From: Algoriphagus sp.
GTDB taxonomy: Bacteria; Bacteroidota; Bacteroidia; Cytophagales; Cyclobacteriaceae
NCBI RefSeq assembly: GCF_013373065.1
Contig: NZ_JABXIN010000001.1
Location: forward strand, 62,001-126,000
Direction of reading: 5' to 3'
DNA: 64,000 nucleotides
Within the stretch, counting starts at the first letter, position 1; every line of letters starts with the position of its first letter. Both the position numbers and the translations under genes were made by a program. This document shows positions 36,891 to 44,655 of the stretch, piece after piece. The notes beneath the pieces are model-generated. The model did no database searches and was not told the origin of the DNA. It saw only the letters and a program-made list of their open reading frames with translations.

Positions 36891-36914
36891 AAAAGGTGAC
36901 ATCAATCACCTTTT
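36891..36914. promoter_or_regulatory. Crp/Fnr-type operator between the regulator and the cyd operon
   Basis: Perfect 9-bp inverted repeat AAAAGGTGA / TCACCTTTT with a 6-bp spacer, giving a GTGA-N6-TCAC core centred at 36902.5. It lies 28.5 bp upstream of a TAATTTTG -7 box. T-rich sequence follows, so a terminator hairpin is an alternative reading, but no + strand gene ends here. Confidence 0.65.
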
Positions 36915-36930
36915 TCTTTTTTTCGAAAGG

Positions 36931-36938
36931 TAATTTTG
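36931..36938 (+). promoter_or_regulatory. -7 box of the cyd operon
   Basis: TAATTTTG, an exact TAnnTTTG match, 29 bases before the small membrane-protein start and 28.5 bp from the centre of the palindrome. Confidence 0.55.
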
Positions 36939-36967
36939 AAAATGTTTTCTCCAAAACTGATTGGAAA

Positions 36968-37168
36968 ATGATTAAATCCAAAGCTCAACAACTTTTCCTC
37001 CTTGGTCTAGGACTTATGTTACTTTTTAGAATAGTTTCTAAAATTCCATTTCTTCCAGAACAGCTTATAGGATTTGACACAACCAAACTGCTGAAAATTT
37101 TTACGGGATTACTCTTCATTTTGATCACATTTCTCATTTACCGAAACTCAAAAAAACAAACCCTATGA
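36968..37168 (+). CDS. Small two-TM membrane protein preceding cydA
   Basis: 66 residues from the ATG at 36968. A longer in-frame reading enters the operator and is rejected. There are two hydrophobic helices (QLFLLGLGLMLLFRIVSKI and LKIFTGLLFILITFLIY) and a basic C-terminus. The stop overlaps the cydA ATG (ATGA), so the two are translationally coupled. I do not recognise the family, and it does not look like CydX or DUF4492. A role in assembling or stabilising the bd oxidase is inferred from position only. Confidence 0.75.
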   Translation: MIKSKAQQLFLLGLGLMLLFRIVSKIPFLPEQLIGFDTTKLLKIFTGLLFILITFLIYRNSKKQTL

Positions 37169-38556
37169 ACTGGGATGTAGAATTGCTATCGCGGATTCAA
37201 TTTGCCTTTACCATCATGTTTCATTACATCTTCCCTCCCTTCAGTATAGGATTGGGATTACTATTGGTGGTTTATGAATCCTTGTTTTTAATTACCAAGA
37301 AAAAAATCTATGAAAAAATCACCCGGTTTTGGATTAAGATTTTTGCGGCAAATTTCTCTGTAGGAGTAGCATCCGGAATTGTGATGGAATTCGAGTTTGG
37401 AACAAACTGGTCCACCTATTCTCGTTTTGTAGGAGATATTTTTGGTTCACCACTAGCTGCTGAAGGAATCTTTGCCTTTTTCCTTGAATCCGGCTTTCTC
37501 GCAATCTTATTGTTTGGATGGAATCGTGTGAAGCCGGGCATGCACTTATTTTCTACCATCATGGTCGCTTTGGGAAGTATGTTATCAGGATTTTGGATCG
37601 TGGTGGCAAACAGCTGGCAACAGACGCCTGTGGCTTTTGAGATTGTGGTCGATTATGGAATTAGAAGAGCAGTCATTACCGACTTCTGGGAAATGATATT
37701 CAACCCTTCTTCCATGGTTCGGTTCACTCACGTGATTTTGGGTGCATGGATCCAAGGCGCATTTTTGGTGATGAGTGTTTCCGCTTACTACCTGATCAAA
37801 AAGAAAAATATTGAGTTCGCACAAAAATCTTTTGCCATTGCACTTGGATTGGCAGCCATCGCCTCTTTAGCCCAGCCACTTGTGGGACACGATCACGCCA
37901 AAGTGGTAGAGGAATGGCAGCCCGCAAAATTAGCTGCCTTTGAAGGCCTCTATGAAACGCAAACCAATGCTCCTTTATATTTATTTGGTTGGACAGATCC
38001 GGAAACGAGAGAAACATCGGGTATCGCCATCCCGGGAATGCTCAGCTTTTTGGTGCATGGAGATTTTGAAGGTGAGGTGAAAGGTCTCGAAGAATTTCCA
38101 GAAGAAGACTGGCCGGCAGTAAACAGTGTCTTTCAAAGTTACCATCTCATGGTTGCCTTAGGAATGCTATTTATTGGGGCTACCCTTCTAAGTTTGTTCT
38201 TACTTTGGAAGAAAAAACTCTTTACTCCAAGTTGGGCATGGTTGATTAAACTATATATCCCTGCAGTGGCTTTACCCGTTGTTGCCAATCAATTGGGGTG
38301 GCTTTCAGCAGAAAGGGGAAGACAACCATGGATAGTGCAAGGACTTCTTCGTACAAGCGAAGGAGTCTCAAAATCTATTTCCGCTCCGGAAGTTATGATC
38401 TCCCTAATCTTGTTTTTACTGGTTTATGTTCTGCTCTTTTTTGTCTGGCTCTATGTCCTTGATCGTGAGATCAAACACGGCCCCGAACATCTGGCTGCGG
38501 TTGAGGCAGGCTTCAAGAAAAAATCAGAACGTATGGATGCAATTAAATCACATTAA
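37165..38556 (+). CDS. cydA: Cytochrome bd ubiquinol oxidase subunit I
   Basis: 463 residues, shorter than the 520-residue E. coli protein, consistent with a short Q-loop. The N-terminus [19 protein letters not shown] carries the conserved His near residue 19. The signature [13 protein letters not shown] near residue 385 is intact. About nine TM helices. With CydB it reduces oxygen to water using quinol, with high oxygen affinity. It is second in the operon after a small membrane protein, and the promoter carries a Crp-type palindrome. Confidence 0.96.
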   Translation: MNWDVELLSRIQFAFTIMFHYIFPPFSIGLGLLLVVYESLFLITKKKIYEKITRFWIKIFAANFSVGVASGIVMEFEFGTNWSTYSRFVGDIFGSPLAAEGIFAFFLESGFLAILLFGWNRVKPGMHLFSTIMVALGSMLSGFWIVVANSWQQTPVAFEIVVDYGIRRAVITDFWEMIFNPSSMVRFTHVILGAWIQGAFLVMSVSAYYLIKKKNIEFAQKSFAIALGLAAIASLAQPLVGHDHAKVVEEWQPAKLAAFEGLYETQTNAPLYLFGWTDPETRETSGIAIPGMLSFLVHGDFEGEVKGLEEFPEEDWPAVNSVFQSYHLMVALGMLFIGATLLSLFLLWKKKLFTPSWAWLIKLYIPAVALPVVANQLGWLSAERGRQPWIVQGLLRTSEGVSKSISAPEVMISLILFLLVYVLLFFVWLYVLDREIKHGPEHLAAVEAGFKKKSERMDAIKSH

Positions 38557-38559
38557 GCT

Positions 38560-39636
38560 ATGGACTTTAACATTGTCTGGTACATATTGGTAGGAGTACT
38601 TCTCATCGGGTATGCCATCTTGGACGGCTTCGATTTGGGTGTGGGAATTTTGCATCTACGAAGCAAAGGAGATCATAACCGCCGTATTTTAATGAATGCC
38701 ATTGGCCCGGTTTGGGATGGAAATGAAGTTTGGCTGATTACCGCAGGGGGTGCGCTTTTTGCGGCTTTCCCTAATGTCTACGCAACCGCCTTTTCCAGCT
38801 TTTACCTTCCCTTCATGCTATTGTTGGTAGCCTTGATTTTTCGGGCGGTTTCCATTGAGTTCCGATCTAAAGAAGAAAATCCTCGCTGGCGAAATTTCTG
38901 GGATTGGGGATTTAGCCTAGGTTCCATTTCAGCTGCTCTTCTCTTTGGAATTGCGATTGGAAATGTGGTCATAGGGTTCCGCATTGGTAGTGACATGGAA
39001 TACCAAGGTAACTTCTTTGACCTTGTCAACCCTTATTCTTTGGCTGCAGCTTTCTTTGCTTTGTCCATGTTTGCATTGCATGGAGCAATCTATCTTAATA
39101 TGAAAACCGAAGGCGAGCTCCAAAAACAAATTCAGGGATGGATCAAAACCAATTATTGGATTTTTGTGATCTTCTATCTGATTTTCTCAGGTTTGACCCT
39201 ATACATGAAACCGGAGATGATCGCTAATTTTTCCTTTGGCCAAATTGACCTTCCTGGAAATAAGCATGAGTTGGTGGAAAATCATCAAACGTTGATTTCC
39301 ATTTTTGCCTGGACGGTGGTTTTCTTGAATATCCTAGCGATTGCCAATATTCCGAGAACCTTGGCAAAAGGGAACTTTGGCTGGACCTTTATTTCATCAG
39401 CCAGTATGATTGGAGCAATCGTCATGCTTTTTGCTCTTGGGATCTTTCCAAACTTGATGGTTTCTAATTTGGACCCAGCCTTCAATTTAGACATTTACAA
39501 CGCCGCTTCCTCCCAATACACCTTAAAAACAATGGCAATTTTAGCTGCTTTCGGACTTCCATTCGTTGTTTCCTACACCGTCATTATTTATTGGACTTAT
39601 CGAGGGAAAGTCAAGTTGGATGAAAACAGTTATTAA
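38560..39636 (+). CDS. cydB: Cytochrome bd ubiquinol oxidase subunit II
   Basis: 358 residues, multi-TM. Family landmarks are the N-terminal GYAILDGFDLGVGILH and NAIGPVWDGNEVWLITAGGALFAAFP. It starts 3 bp after cydA and forms the heterodimer with it. No CydCD exporter genes are nearby. Confidence 0.96.
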   Translation: MDFNIVWYILVGVLLIGYAILDGFDLGVGILHLRSKGDHNRRILMNAIGPVWDGNEVWLITAGGALFAAFPNVYATAFSSFYLPFMLLLVALIFRAVSIEFRSKEENPRWRNFWDWGFSLGSISAALLFGIAIGNVVIGFRIGSDMEYQGNFFDLVNPYSLAAAFFALSMFALHGAIYLNMKTEGELQKQIQGWIKTNYWIFVIFYLIFSGLTLYMKPEMIANFSFGQIDLPGNKHELVENHQTLISIFAWTVVFLNILAIANIPRTLAKGNFGWTFISSASMIGAIVMLFALGIFPNLMVSNLDPAFNLDIYNAASSQYTLKTMAILAAFGLPFVVSYTVIIYWTYRGKVKLDENSY

Positions 39637-39645
39637 CATTCCTGC

Positions 39646-39659
39646 GTGAGAAAAATCAC
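39646..39659 (+). promoter_or_regulatory. Crp/Fnr-type palindrome upstream of the DUF2202 gene
   Basis: GTGA (39646-39649), six bases, TCAC (39656-39659). The centre is 29.5 bp upstream of CAATTTTC (39682-39689), a degenerate -7 box. The spacing matches the cyd and peroxiredoxin promoters. Confidence 0.5.
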
Positions 39660-39709
39660 AGCATATTGATGGAATTAGGAGCAATTTTCATAAGTCTTTA
39701 TTTAGAATC

Positions 39710-40321
39710 ATGAAAAAGCTCTTAATACCCTTTTTGATTCTTTTGGTTAGCCTTAGTGGCTGCCAAGAATCGGAAACCCCAAGTACAAATCCTGTACTTA
39801 ACGATGCAGAACTGGCCTCTCTTCTATTTACCAGAGAAGAAGAAAAACTAGCTCATGATGTATATCTGTATGCATTTCAGGTTCACGGTTTACAGGTTTT
39901 TCAAAACATTGCGAATAGTGAATCTCAACATGTAACATCCGTCCTCAACTTAATGAATTCCTATTCGGTGGCAGACCCACTTTCCGGCAGCACCGTTCTC
40001 GGTCAATTCACCGATCCGAATCTGCTTCAACTTTATGAGGAACTCATTGCAAGAGTCGATCAATCACTAGAAGAAGCGATTTTGGTAGGATTACTCATTG
40101 AGGACATGGACATTCTCGATCTTGAAATGGCTATGGCTGAGACTAAACAGTCGGCTATTATCAATGTCTATTCACAACTCCAATGTGGGTCTGAAAATCA
40201 TATGCGGTCTTTTTACAATCAGGCCAGTCTCTTAGAATTGGACTATACCCCAACATATATCAGTCAGACAGAATTCGACACCATCATCAACTCCGCAAGG
40301 ACGAGCTGCCAATCAAACTAA
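39710..40321 (+). CDS. DUF2202 domain lipoprotein (ferritin-like four-helix protein)
   Basis: 203 residues. The lipoprotein signal MKKLLIPFLILLVSLSGC ends at Cys18. The DUF2202 core has the carboxylate/His motifs REEEKLAHDVY and ESQHVTSVLNLMNSY plus a later ENHMRSF, which resemble a ferritin-like di-metal site (inference). Function is unproven. It sits 4 bp before a cytochrome c gene, downstream of cydAB, and behind a Crp-type palindrome, suggesting a redox or metal role in the periplasm. Confidence 0.88.
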   Translation: MKKLLIPFLILLVSLSGCQESETPSTNPVLNDAELASLLFTREEEKLAHDVYLYAFQVHGLQVFQNIANSESQHVTSVLNLMNSYSVADPLSGSTVLGQFTDPNLLQLYEELIARVDQSLEEAILVGLLIEDMDILDLEMAMAETKQSAIINVYSQLQCGSENHMRSFYNQASLLELDYTPTYISQTEFDTIINSARTSCQSN

Positions 40322-40325
40322 TCCC

Positions 40326-40796
40326 ATGAATCAAATCCTTCTTACCGTTTTAATTTTCCTTAGCTTCTCATGGAGAGCCGAAGAAAAAAAACATCAGGTT
40401 ACAGTTCAGCCAACTATATCTCAAGGTCTTGCTCTTCAAGAGGGAGGGTTGGTTTTGTTGGAAAAGCATTGCTACACCTGCCACAACCCGAAGTCAAAAT
40501 CCCATGATGAGATCATCGCCCCTCCACTTTGGGGTGTAAAAAATCATTACTTGAAAGCGTATCCAGAAAAGGAATCCTTCACTAAAGCTGTCACAAACTT
40601 CGTACAAAACCCAAATGAAGAGAAAGCTCTGATGAAAGGTCCAATCAAGCGGTTTGGACTGATGCCCAAGCCTATGATTTCGGATTCGGACCTAGAAAAA
40701 ATCGTCAATTTCATCTATGAAAACGAGATCGAAAATCCTGCATGGCACATAGAAAAAGACAATCATAAAAATGGATCTGAAAGCCCTCGGGAGTGA
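40326..40796 (+). CDS. Single-haem c-type cytochrome
   Basis: 156 residues with an N-terminal export signal. The haem-binding motif is C49-Y-T-C52-H53 and a likely axial Met is in RFGLMPKPM. The C-terminal helix (DSDLEKIVNFIYE) is typical of small class I cytochromes. Probably a periplasmic electron carrier. It is in an operon with the DUF2202 gene (4-bp gap). Its TGA stop codon overlaps a Crp-type palindrome for the next gene. Confidence 0.88.
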   Translation: MNQILLTVLIFLSFSWRAEEKKHQVTVQPTISQGLALQEGGLVLLEKHCYTCHNPKSKSHDEIIAPPLWGVKNHYLKAYPEKESFTKAVTNFVQNPNEEKALMKGPIKRFGLMPKPMISDSDLEKIVNFIYENEIENPAWHIEKDNHKNGSESPRE

Positions 40797-40806
40797 CCAA
40801 GGTCAC
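40793..40806 (+). promoter_or_regulatory. Crp/Fnr-type palindrome upstream of the peroxiredoxin
   Basis: GTGACC-AA-GGTCAC, that is GTGA-N6-TCAC, centred at 40799.5. This is 29.5 bp upstream of a TAGATTTG -7 box at 40829-40836. It overlaps the stop codon of the cytochrome gene. Confidence 0.6.
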
Positions 40807-40828
40807 GATTGAAGCCCTAGAACTGAAT

Positions 40829-40836
40829 TAGATTTG
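40829..40836 (+). promoter_or_regulatory. -7 box of the peroxiredoxin promoter
   Basis: TAGATTTG, an exact TAnnTTTG match, 29 bases before the ATG. A TTG at 40809-40811 gives a slightly short 17-bp spacing. Confidence 0.55.
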
Positions 40837-40865
40837 TTCTATCAAATAACAAAATCGATAACACA

Positions 40866-41525
40866 ATGAATACTGAAAACGAACAATTCACAATGCCAAG
40901 AATCGGAGACCAAGCGCCCGATTTCGAAGCAATGACTACCACTGGAAAAATAAAATTTTCCGAATACATCAAAGATAGCTGGACCATTCTTTTCTCTCAC
41001 CCAGCTGACTTCACACCAGTTTGTACCACAGAGATGAGCGGTTTTGCTTTGGACCAAAAATTCTTTGATGAGCGAGGCACCAAATTAATTGGATTGAGCA
41101 TTGACTCTATTCATGCACACATCGCATGGGTAAACAATGTGAAGAAAAATACGGGAGTATTGTTCGAGTTCCCCATCATCGCGGACATCGACATGAGTGT
41201 TTCCAAGTTGTACGGAATGCTTCAGCCTGGAGAAAGTGAAACTGCTGCTGTTCGAGCGGTTTTCTTCATCGATCCAAGTGGAAAAATCAGATTGATCATG
41301 TACTACCCATTAAACGTGGGAAGAAACATGGATGAGATCAAGCGAGCATTGATCTCACTTCAAACAGCTGATAAATACAAGGTAGCCCTTCCATTGAACT
41401 GGACTCCAGGCGAAAAAGCGATCGTTCCTCCACCAAAAACAGTAGAAGAGATGAAAGAACGAGAAGCTAGTGACTACGAAATGGTTGACTTCTACCTGGC
41501 GAAAAAAGATTTGCCAGAAGCATAG
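40866..41525 (+). CDS. 1-Cys (Prx6-type) peroxiredoxin
   Basis: 219 residues. The peroxidatic Cys lies in HPADFTPVCTTEM. The long C-terminal arm (KVALPLNWTPGEKAIVPPP) is typical of the Prx6/AhpC-like 1-Cys group. It reduces hydroperoxides in the cytoplasm. It is next to cytochrome bd and the DUF2202/cytochrome pair, with its own promoter and a Crp-type site. Confidence 0.93.
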   Translation: MNTENEQFTMPRIGDQAPDFEAMTTTGKIKFSEYIKDSWTILFSHPADFTPVCTTEMSGFALDQKFFDERGTKLIGLSIDSIHAHIAWVNNVKKNTGVLFEFPIIADIDMSVSKLYGMLQPGESETAAVRAVFFIDPSGKIRLIMYYPLNVGRNMDEIKRALISLQTADKYKVALPLNWTPGEKAIVPPPKTVEEMKEREASDYEMVDFYLAKKDLPEA

Positions 41526-41557
41526 ATATTTTTTGGATTAAAGGGTTAATTGATGAG

Positions 41558-41590
41558 AAAGCCTCTCCGAATTTTCGGGGAGGTTTTTTT
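41558..41590 (+). terminator. Terminator after the peroxiredoxin
   Basis: CCTCTCCGA pairs with TCGGGGAGG (one G-U) around a 4-nt loop, followed by seven T residues. Confidence 0.85.
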
Positions 41591-42002
41591 GATATTGGAA
41601 GTATTTCATCTTGTTCCTGAAACAAAATTTCAAAAATAGCCAGTAACCGGTTTTCTTACTTTTTACAAAAAATTTGAAATATTAGGTGAGAATTTAAACC
41701 AGCTTTTTACAGATCAACAAAAACGTCCGAAAAACCAATAAAAAAAGAAAGCCTGTTTTTAAAAACAGGCTTCTTTTACGGGTCTATTGTTGATTAAGTA
41801 AAACCAAATAAACTTTGGAGATTTCAATTATGAATTAAATTTTTGATCACCAAAATTTCTTAAACATACAAAAAGAGAAGTGATTATTCCAAATTCAGAA
41901 AAATATTTTTCCATACTTTTTATAAAAAATTCTTTATCCCATCCCTACTTCCCAAATCCATGTGGAAGAACTTTCTTAACTTATGCTTGAAACACCCAGC
42001 AT
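41591..42002. other. Gene-free AT-rich region with one perfect palindrome
   Basis: No open frame of interest. The only structure seen is the 24-bp perfect palindrome at 41749-41772 (AAGCCTGTTTTT and its complement, no spacer), flanked by A-rich and T-rich runs, so it could be a bidirectional terminator. The remainder presumably carries the dipeptidase promoter, for which I found no clear box. Confidence 0.5.
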
Positions 42003-43166
42003 ATGAAAAAAGTACTGATTTTCTTGGTAATTCTTTTCGTGATTTACCTGATAGGGATCAATACAGTCCCCTCCTACATCGAATCAGAGCGAAATCCTGT
42101 AAAAATGGATTCGCCTTATGAAGTATCTCCAGAAGCACAGGCTCTTTATAATCGTTTAGACTTTATTTCAGACCTTCATTGCGACGCCTTGTTGTGGGGA
42201 AGGGACTTGACCAAACGGGGAGATCGAGGACATGTGGATTTCCCAAGGATGCGCGAGGCTCATGTAAGCCTTGAAATGTTCACCATTGTTTCCAAGTCTC
42301 CAGCTGGGCAAAATATGCAGAAAAACAGTGAGGACACCTTTGACAACATCACACCGCTGACTATCGCAAAAGGGGAAAGCCCTTTGAATTGGTTTAGCTT
42401 AATCAATCGGACCCTTTCTCAAGCCCAAGCCCTGGAAGGCTTCGTAGCGAAAGAAAATGGCGAAGCAATTTTGGTGAAAAGTAAAGCAGATTTAGAAGAA
42501 CTTATTGAAAAAAGGAAGACAGACCCTGAAGTTATCGGAGCAATGTTGGGAATAGAAGGTGCGCATGCATTAGAAGGAAGCTTGGATAATTTAGACAAGG
42601 TGTACGAGGCTGGAATCCGAATGATTGGCCCCACACATTTCTTTGATAATGAATTAGGCGGTTCTGCTCATGGTGAAAGTGGAGAAGGCCTGTCCACCTT
42701 TGGAAAGGAAGTCATCCGAAAAATGAATGAACTGGGAATTTTCATCGATTTGGCACATGCTTCTCCAGCAATTGTATCCGATGTACTGGAACTTTCAACC
42801 GAACCGGTAATGGTTTCTCATACGGGTGTCCGGGCTGTTTTGGATTCCCAACGAAACCTTAGTGACGAACAAATTCAAAAAATAGCGGCAAATGGAGGAA
42901 TCATCGGCATTGCCTTTTTTGATATGGCAGTCGGAACGCCAGAACTCCCAAATATTATCGCCTCTATCAAACATATACGTGATTTGGTAGGAATAGAATA
43001 TGTAGCCCTGGGCTCTGATTATGATGGCTCAGTAGCAGTTCCTTTCGACATTACCGGATTACCCCTTATCGCAGAAGGCTTAATGGAAGCCGGATTTAGT
43101 GAAGAAGAAATCCGGGCGGTTATGGGTGAAAACGTGAAAAACTTTTTTCTTAAAAACTTAAAATAA
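42003..43166 (+). CDS. Membrane dipeptidase (M19 renal dipeptidase family)
   Basis: 387 residues with an N-terminal TM anchor or signal. Metal ligands of the amidohydrolase fold are visible: His-x-Asp in ISDLHCDALLW, Glu in GIEGAHALEG, His in DLAHASP and VSHTGVRA, Asp in LGSDYDG. It cleaves dipeptides in the periplasm using two zinc ions. It lies 3 bp before a VIT1-like gene, so it is probably in an operon with it. Confidence 0.93.
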   Translation: MKKVLIFLVILFVIYLIGINTVPSYIESERNPVKMDSPYEVSPEAQALYNRLDFISDLHCDALLWGRDLTKRGDRGHVDFPRMREAHVSLEMFTIVSKSPAGQNMQKNSEDTFDNITPLTIAKGESPLNWFSLINRTLSQAQALEGFVAKENGEAILVKSKADLEELIEKRKTDPEVIGAMLGIEGAHALEGSLDNLDKVYEAGIRMIGPTHFFDNELGGSAHGESGEGLSTFGKEVIRKMNELGIFIDLAHASPAIVSDVLELSTEPVMVSHTGVRAVLDSQRNLSDEQIQKIAANGGIIGIAFFDMAVGTPELPNIIASIKHIRDLVGIEYVALGSDYDGSVAVPFDITGLPLIAEGLMEAGFSEEEIRAVMGENVKNFFLKNLK

Positions 43167-43169
43167 AAC

Positions 43170-43898
43170 ATGAAAGAAGAGTCTCTCCATCATTCTTCCC
43201 AACAATTTGGGAAAATACAGGAATACCTTCGGGAATTCGTCTATGGCGGAATTGATGGTGCTGTAACCACCTTTGCCGTCGTAGCTGGAGGATTCGGAGC
43301 AAATTTAGATACTGGTATCATCATCATCTTGGGATTTGCAAACTTGCTTGCCGATGGATTTTCAATGTCGGTAGGAGCTTACCTTTCAGCTAAGTCTGAA
43401 CGGGAAAATTTCAAAAAGCACGAAAAAATTGAGTATTGGGAAGTGGAAAATCTTCCCCATATGGAACGGGAAGAGATCCGGGTAATTTATGCTGCCAAAG
43501 GATTTAAGGGAGAACTTTTGGAGCAAGTAGTTGATCAAATTTGCTCCGATAAAGACCTCTGGGTAGCGGAAATGATGAAAGATGAATTGGAGATGATGCA
43601 GGACAATAAAAGCCCATTTAAAATTGGACTTGCTACTTTGATCTCTTTCATAATGGTAGGTTTCATCCCCCTTTTGGTTTATCTGATTGATTTTTTCAGC
43701 CAAATCGAAAAAAACATCTTTTTATTCACAAGCATTCTGACGGGATTAGCCTTTATTTTAATCGGTTGGATGAAAAGTTGGGTAAACCAAACCTCCCCGT
43801 TGAGAAGTATTACGGAGACCTTAGCACTTGGATTTTTAGCAGCATTGGTGGCCTTTTATGTTGGAGATATTTTGGAAGGATTTTTTATCAAAAAGTAA
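43170..43898 (+). CDS. VIT1/CCC1-family transporter
   Basis: 242 residues. The first helix motif YGGIDGAVTTFAVVAGGFGA and LGFANLLADGFSMSVGAYLSAKSE are diagnostic of VIT1/CCC1 iron/manganese transporters. A charged cytoplasmic metal-binding helical stretch with many Glu residues (about 75-140) is followed by three more TM helices. Probably exports or sequesters Fe(II)/Mn(II). The stop is directly followed by the next ATG. Confidence 0.9.
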   Translation: MKEESLHHSSQQFGKIQEYLREFVYGGIDGAVTTFAVVAGGFGANLDTGIIIILGFANLLADGFSMSVGAYLSAKSERENFKKHEKIEYWEVENLPHMEREEIRVIYAAKGFKGELLEQVVDQICSDKDLWVAEMMKDELEMMQDNKSPFKIGLATLISFIMVGFIPLLVYLIDFFSQIEKNIFLFTSILTGLAFILIGWMKSWVNQTSPLRSITETLALGFLAALVAFYVGDILEGFFIKK

Positions 43899-44654
43899 AT
43901 GACAAGCATTCAAGAAGTCTTAAACCGATTGAATAACATTGCCGAGGAATGCGAGAAGAACCAAAGTAGAATCGGTTATTTCACCATTTTGTACCGACAA
44001 GTGACCCGAAGAGTCCGAGATGGAATTCTGGCAGGAGAATTTGAGGACAACGAACGCATGGAGGTTCTGGATGTACTTTTTGCGAAGCGTTTTATCGATG
44101 CCTATGACCAATGGAAATCAGGAAAGGACCCTACCGAAAGTTGGAAAGTTACTTTTGAAGCAAGCAAAAACTCCAAGCATCTGGTCTTACAGCATTTATT
44201 TTTGGGGATCAATGCTCACATTAATTTGGACTTGGGAATTGCAGCATCCGAAACTATGAAGGGAAAGGATTTGGCTGGAATAAAAGCGGATTTTGATCAA
44301 ATCAATTCCCTACTTTCTGAATTAGTCGATGATGTTAAGGCAAACATCAGTACAGTTTCTCCCATTTTTGGTTGGTTAATTCCCCTTGCAAAAGGGAAAG
44401 ATGAACTGCTTCTAAACTTCTCCATCCAACTTGCCCGGGATGGTGCCTGGAAATACGCGAACGAATACCATACTTCCCTTGATCAACCTAGTGAAATCGA
44501 AAATCGAGACAAAAAAATTGCAGAACTAGCCCAAAAACTGATCAAACCTGGAAAATTCCTGAAATTCCTAATCCGAATCATAGGTTTTGCAGAATGGAAA
44601 TCTGTCAGCAAAACCATGAATCAACTGGACTTAATGCTTCCAAAAAAGGACTGA
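43899..44654 (+). CDS. DUF5995 family protein
   Basis: 251 residues, soluble and mostly helical, without a signal peptide. The segment LVLQHLFLGINAHINLDLGIA with paired His residues is the most conserved-looking part and could be a metal site (inference). Function unknown. It starts one base after the VIT1-like stop and converges on the DUF4407 gene, 1 bp away. Confidence 0.82.
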   Translation: MTSIQEVLNRLNNIAEECEKNQSRIGYFTILYRQVTRRVRDGILAGEFEDNERMEVLDVLFAKRFIDAYDQWKSGKDPTESWKVTFEASKNSKHLVLQHLFLGINAHINLDLGIAASETMKGKDLAGIKADFDQINSLLSELVDDVKANISTVSPIFGWLIPLAKGKDELLLNFSIQLARDGAWKYANEYHTSLDQPSEIENRDKKIAELAQKLIKPGKFLKFLIRIIGFAEWKSVSKTMNQLDLMLPKKD

Positions 44655-44655
44655 T

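Noticed and set aside
36891..36925. The cyd palindrome read as a rho-independent terminator
   Set aside because: T-rich sequence follows it, but it lies between divergent genes just upstream of a promoter box. Three other sites with the same core and spacing make an operator more likely. Attenuation is not excluded.
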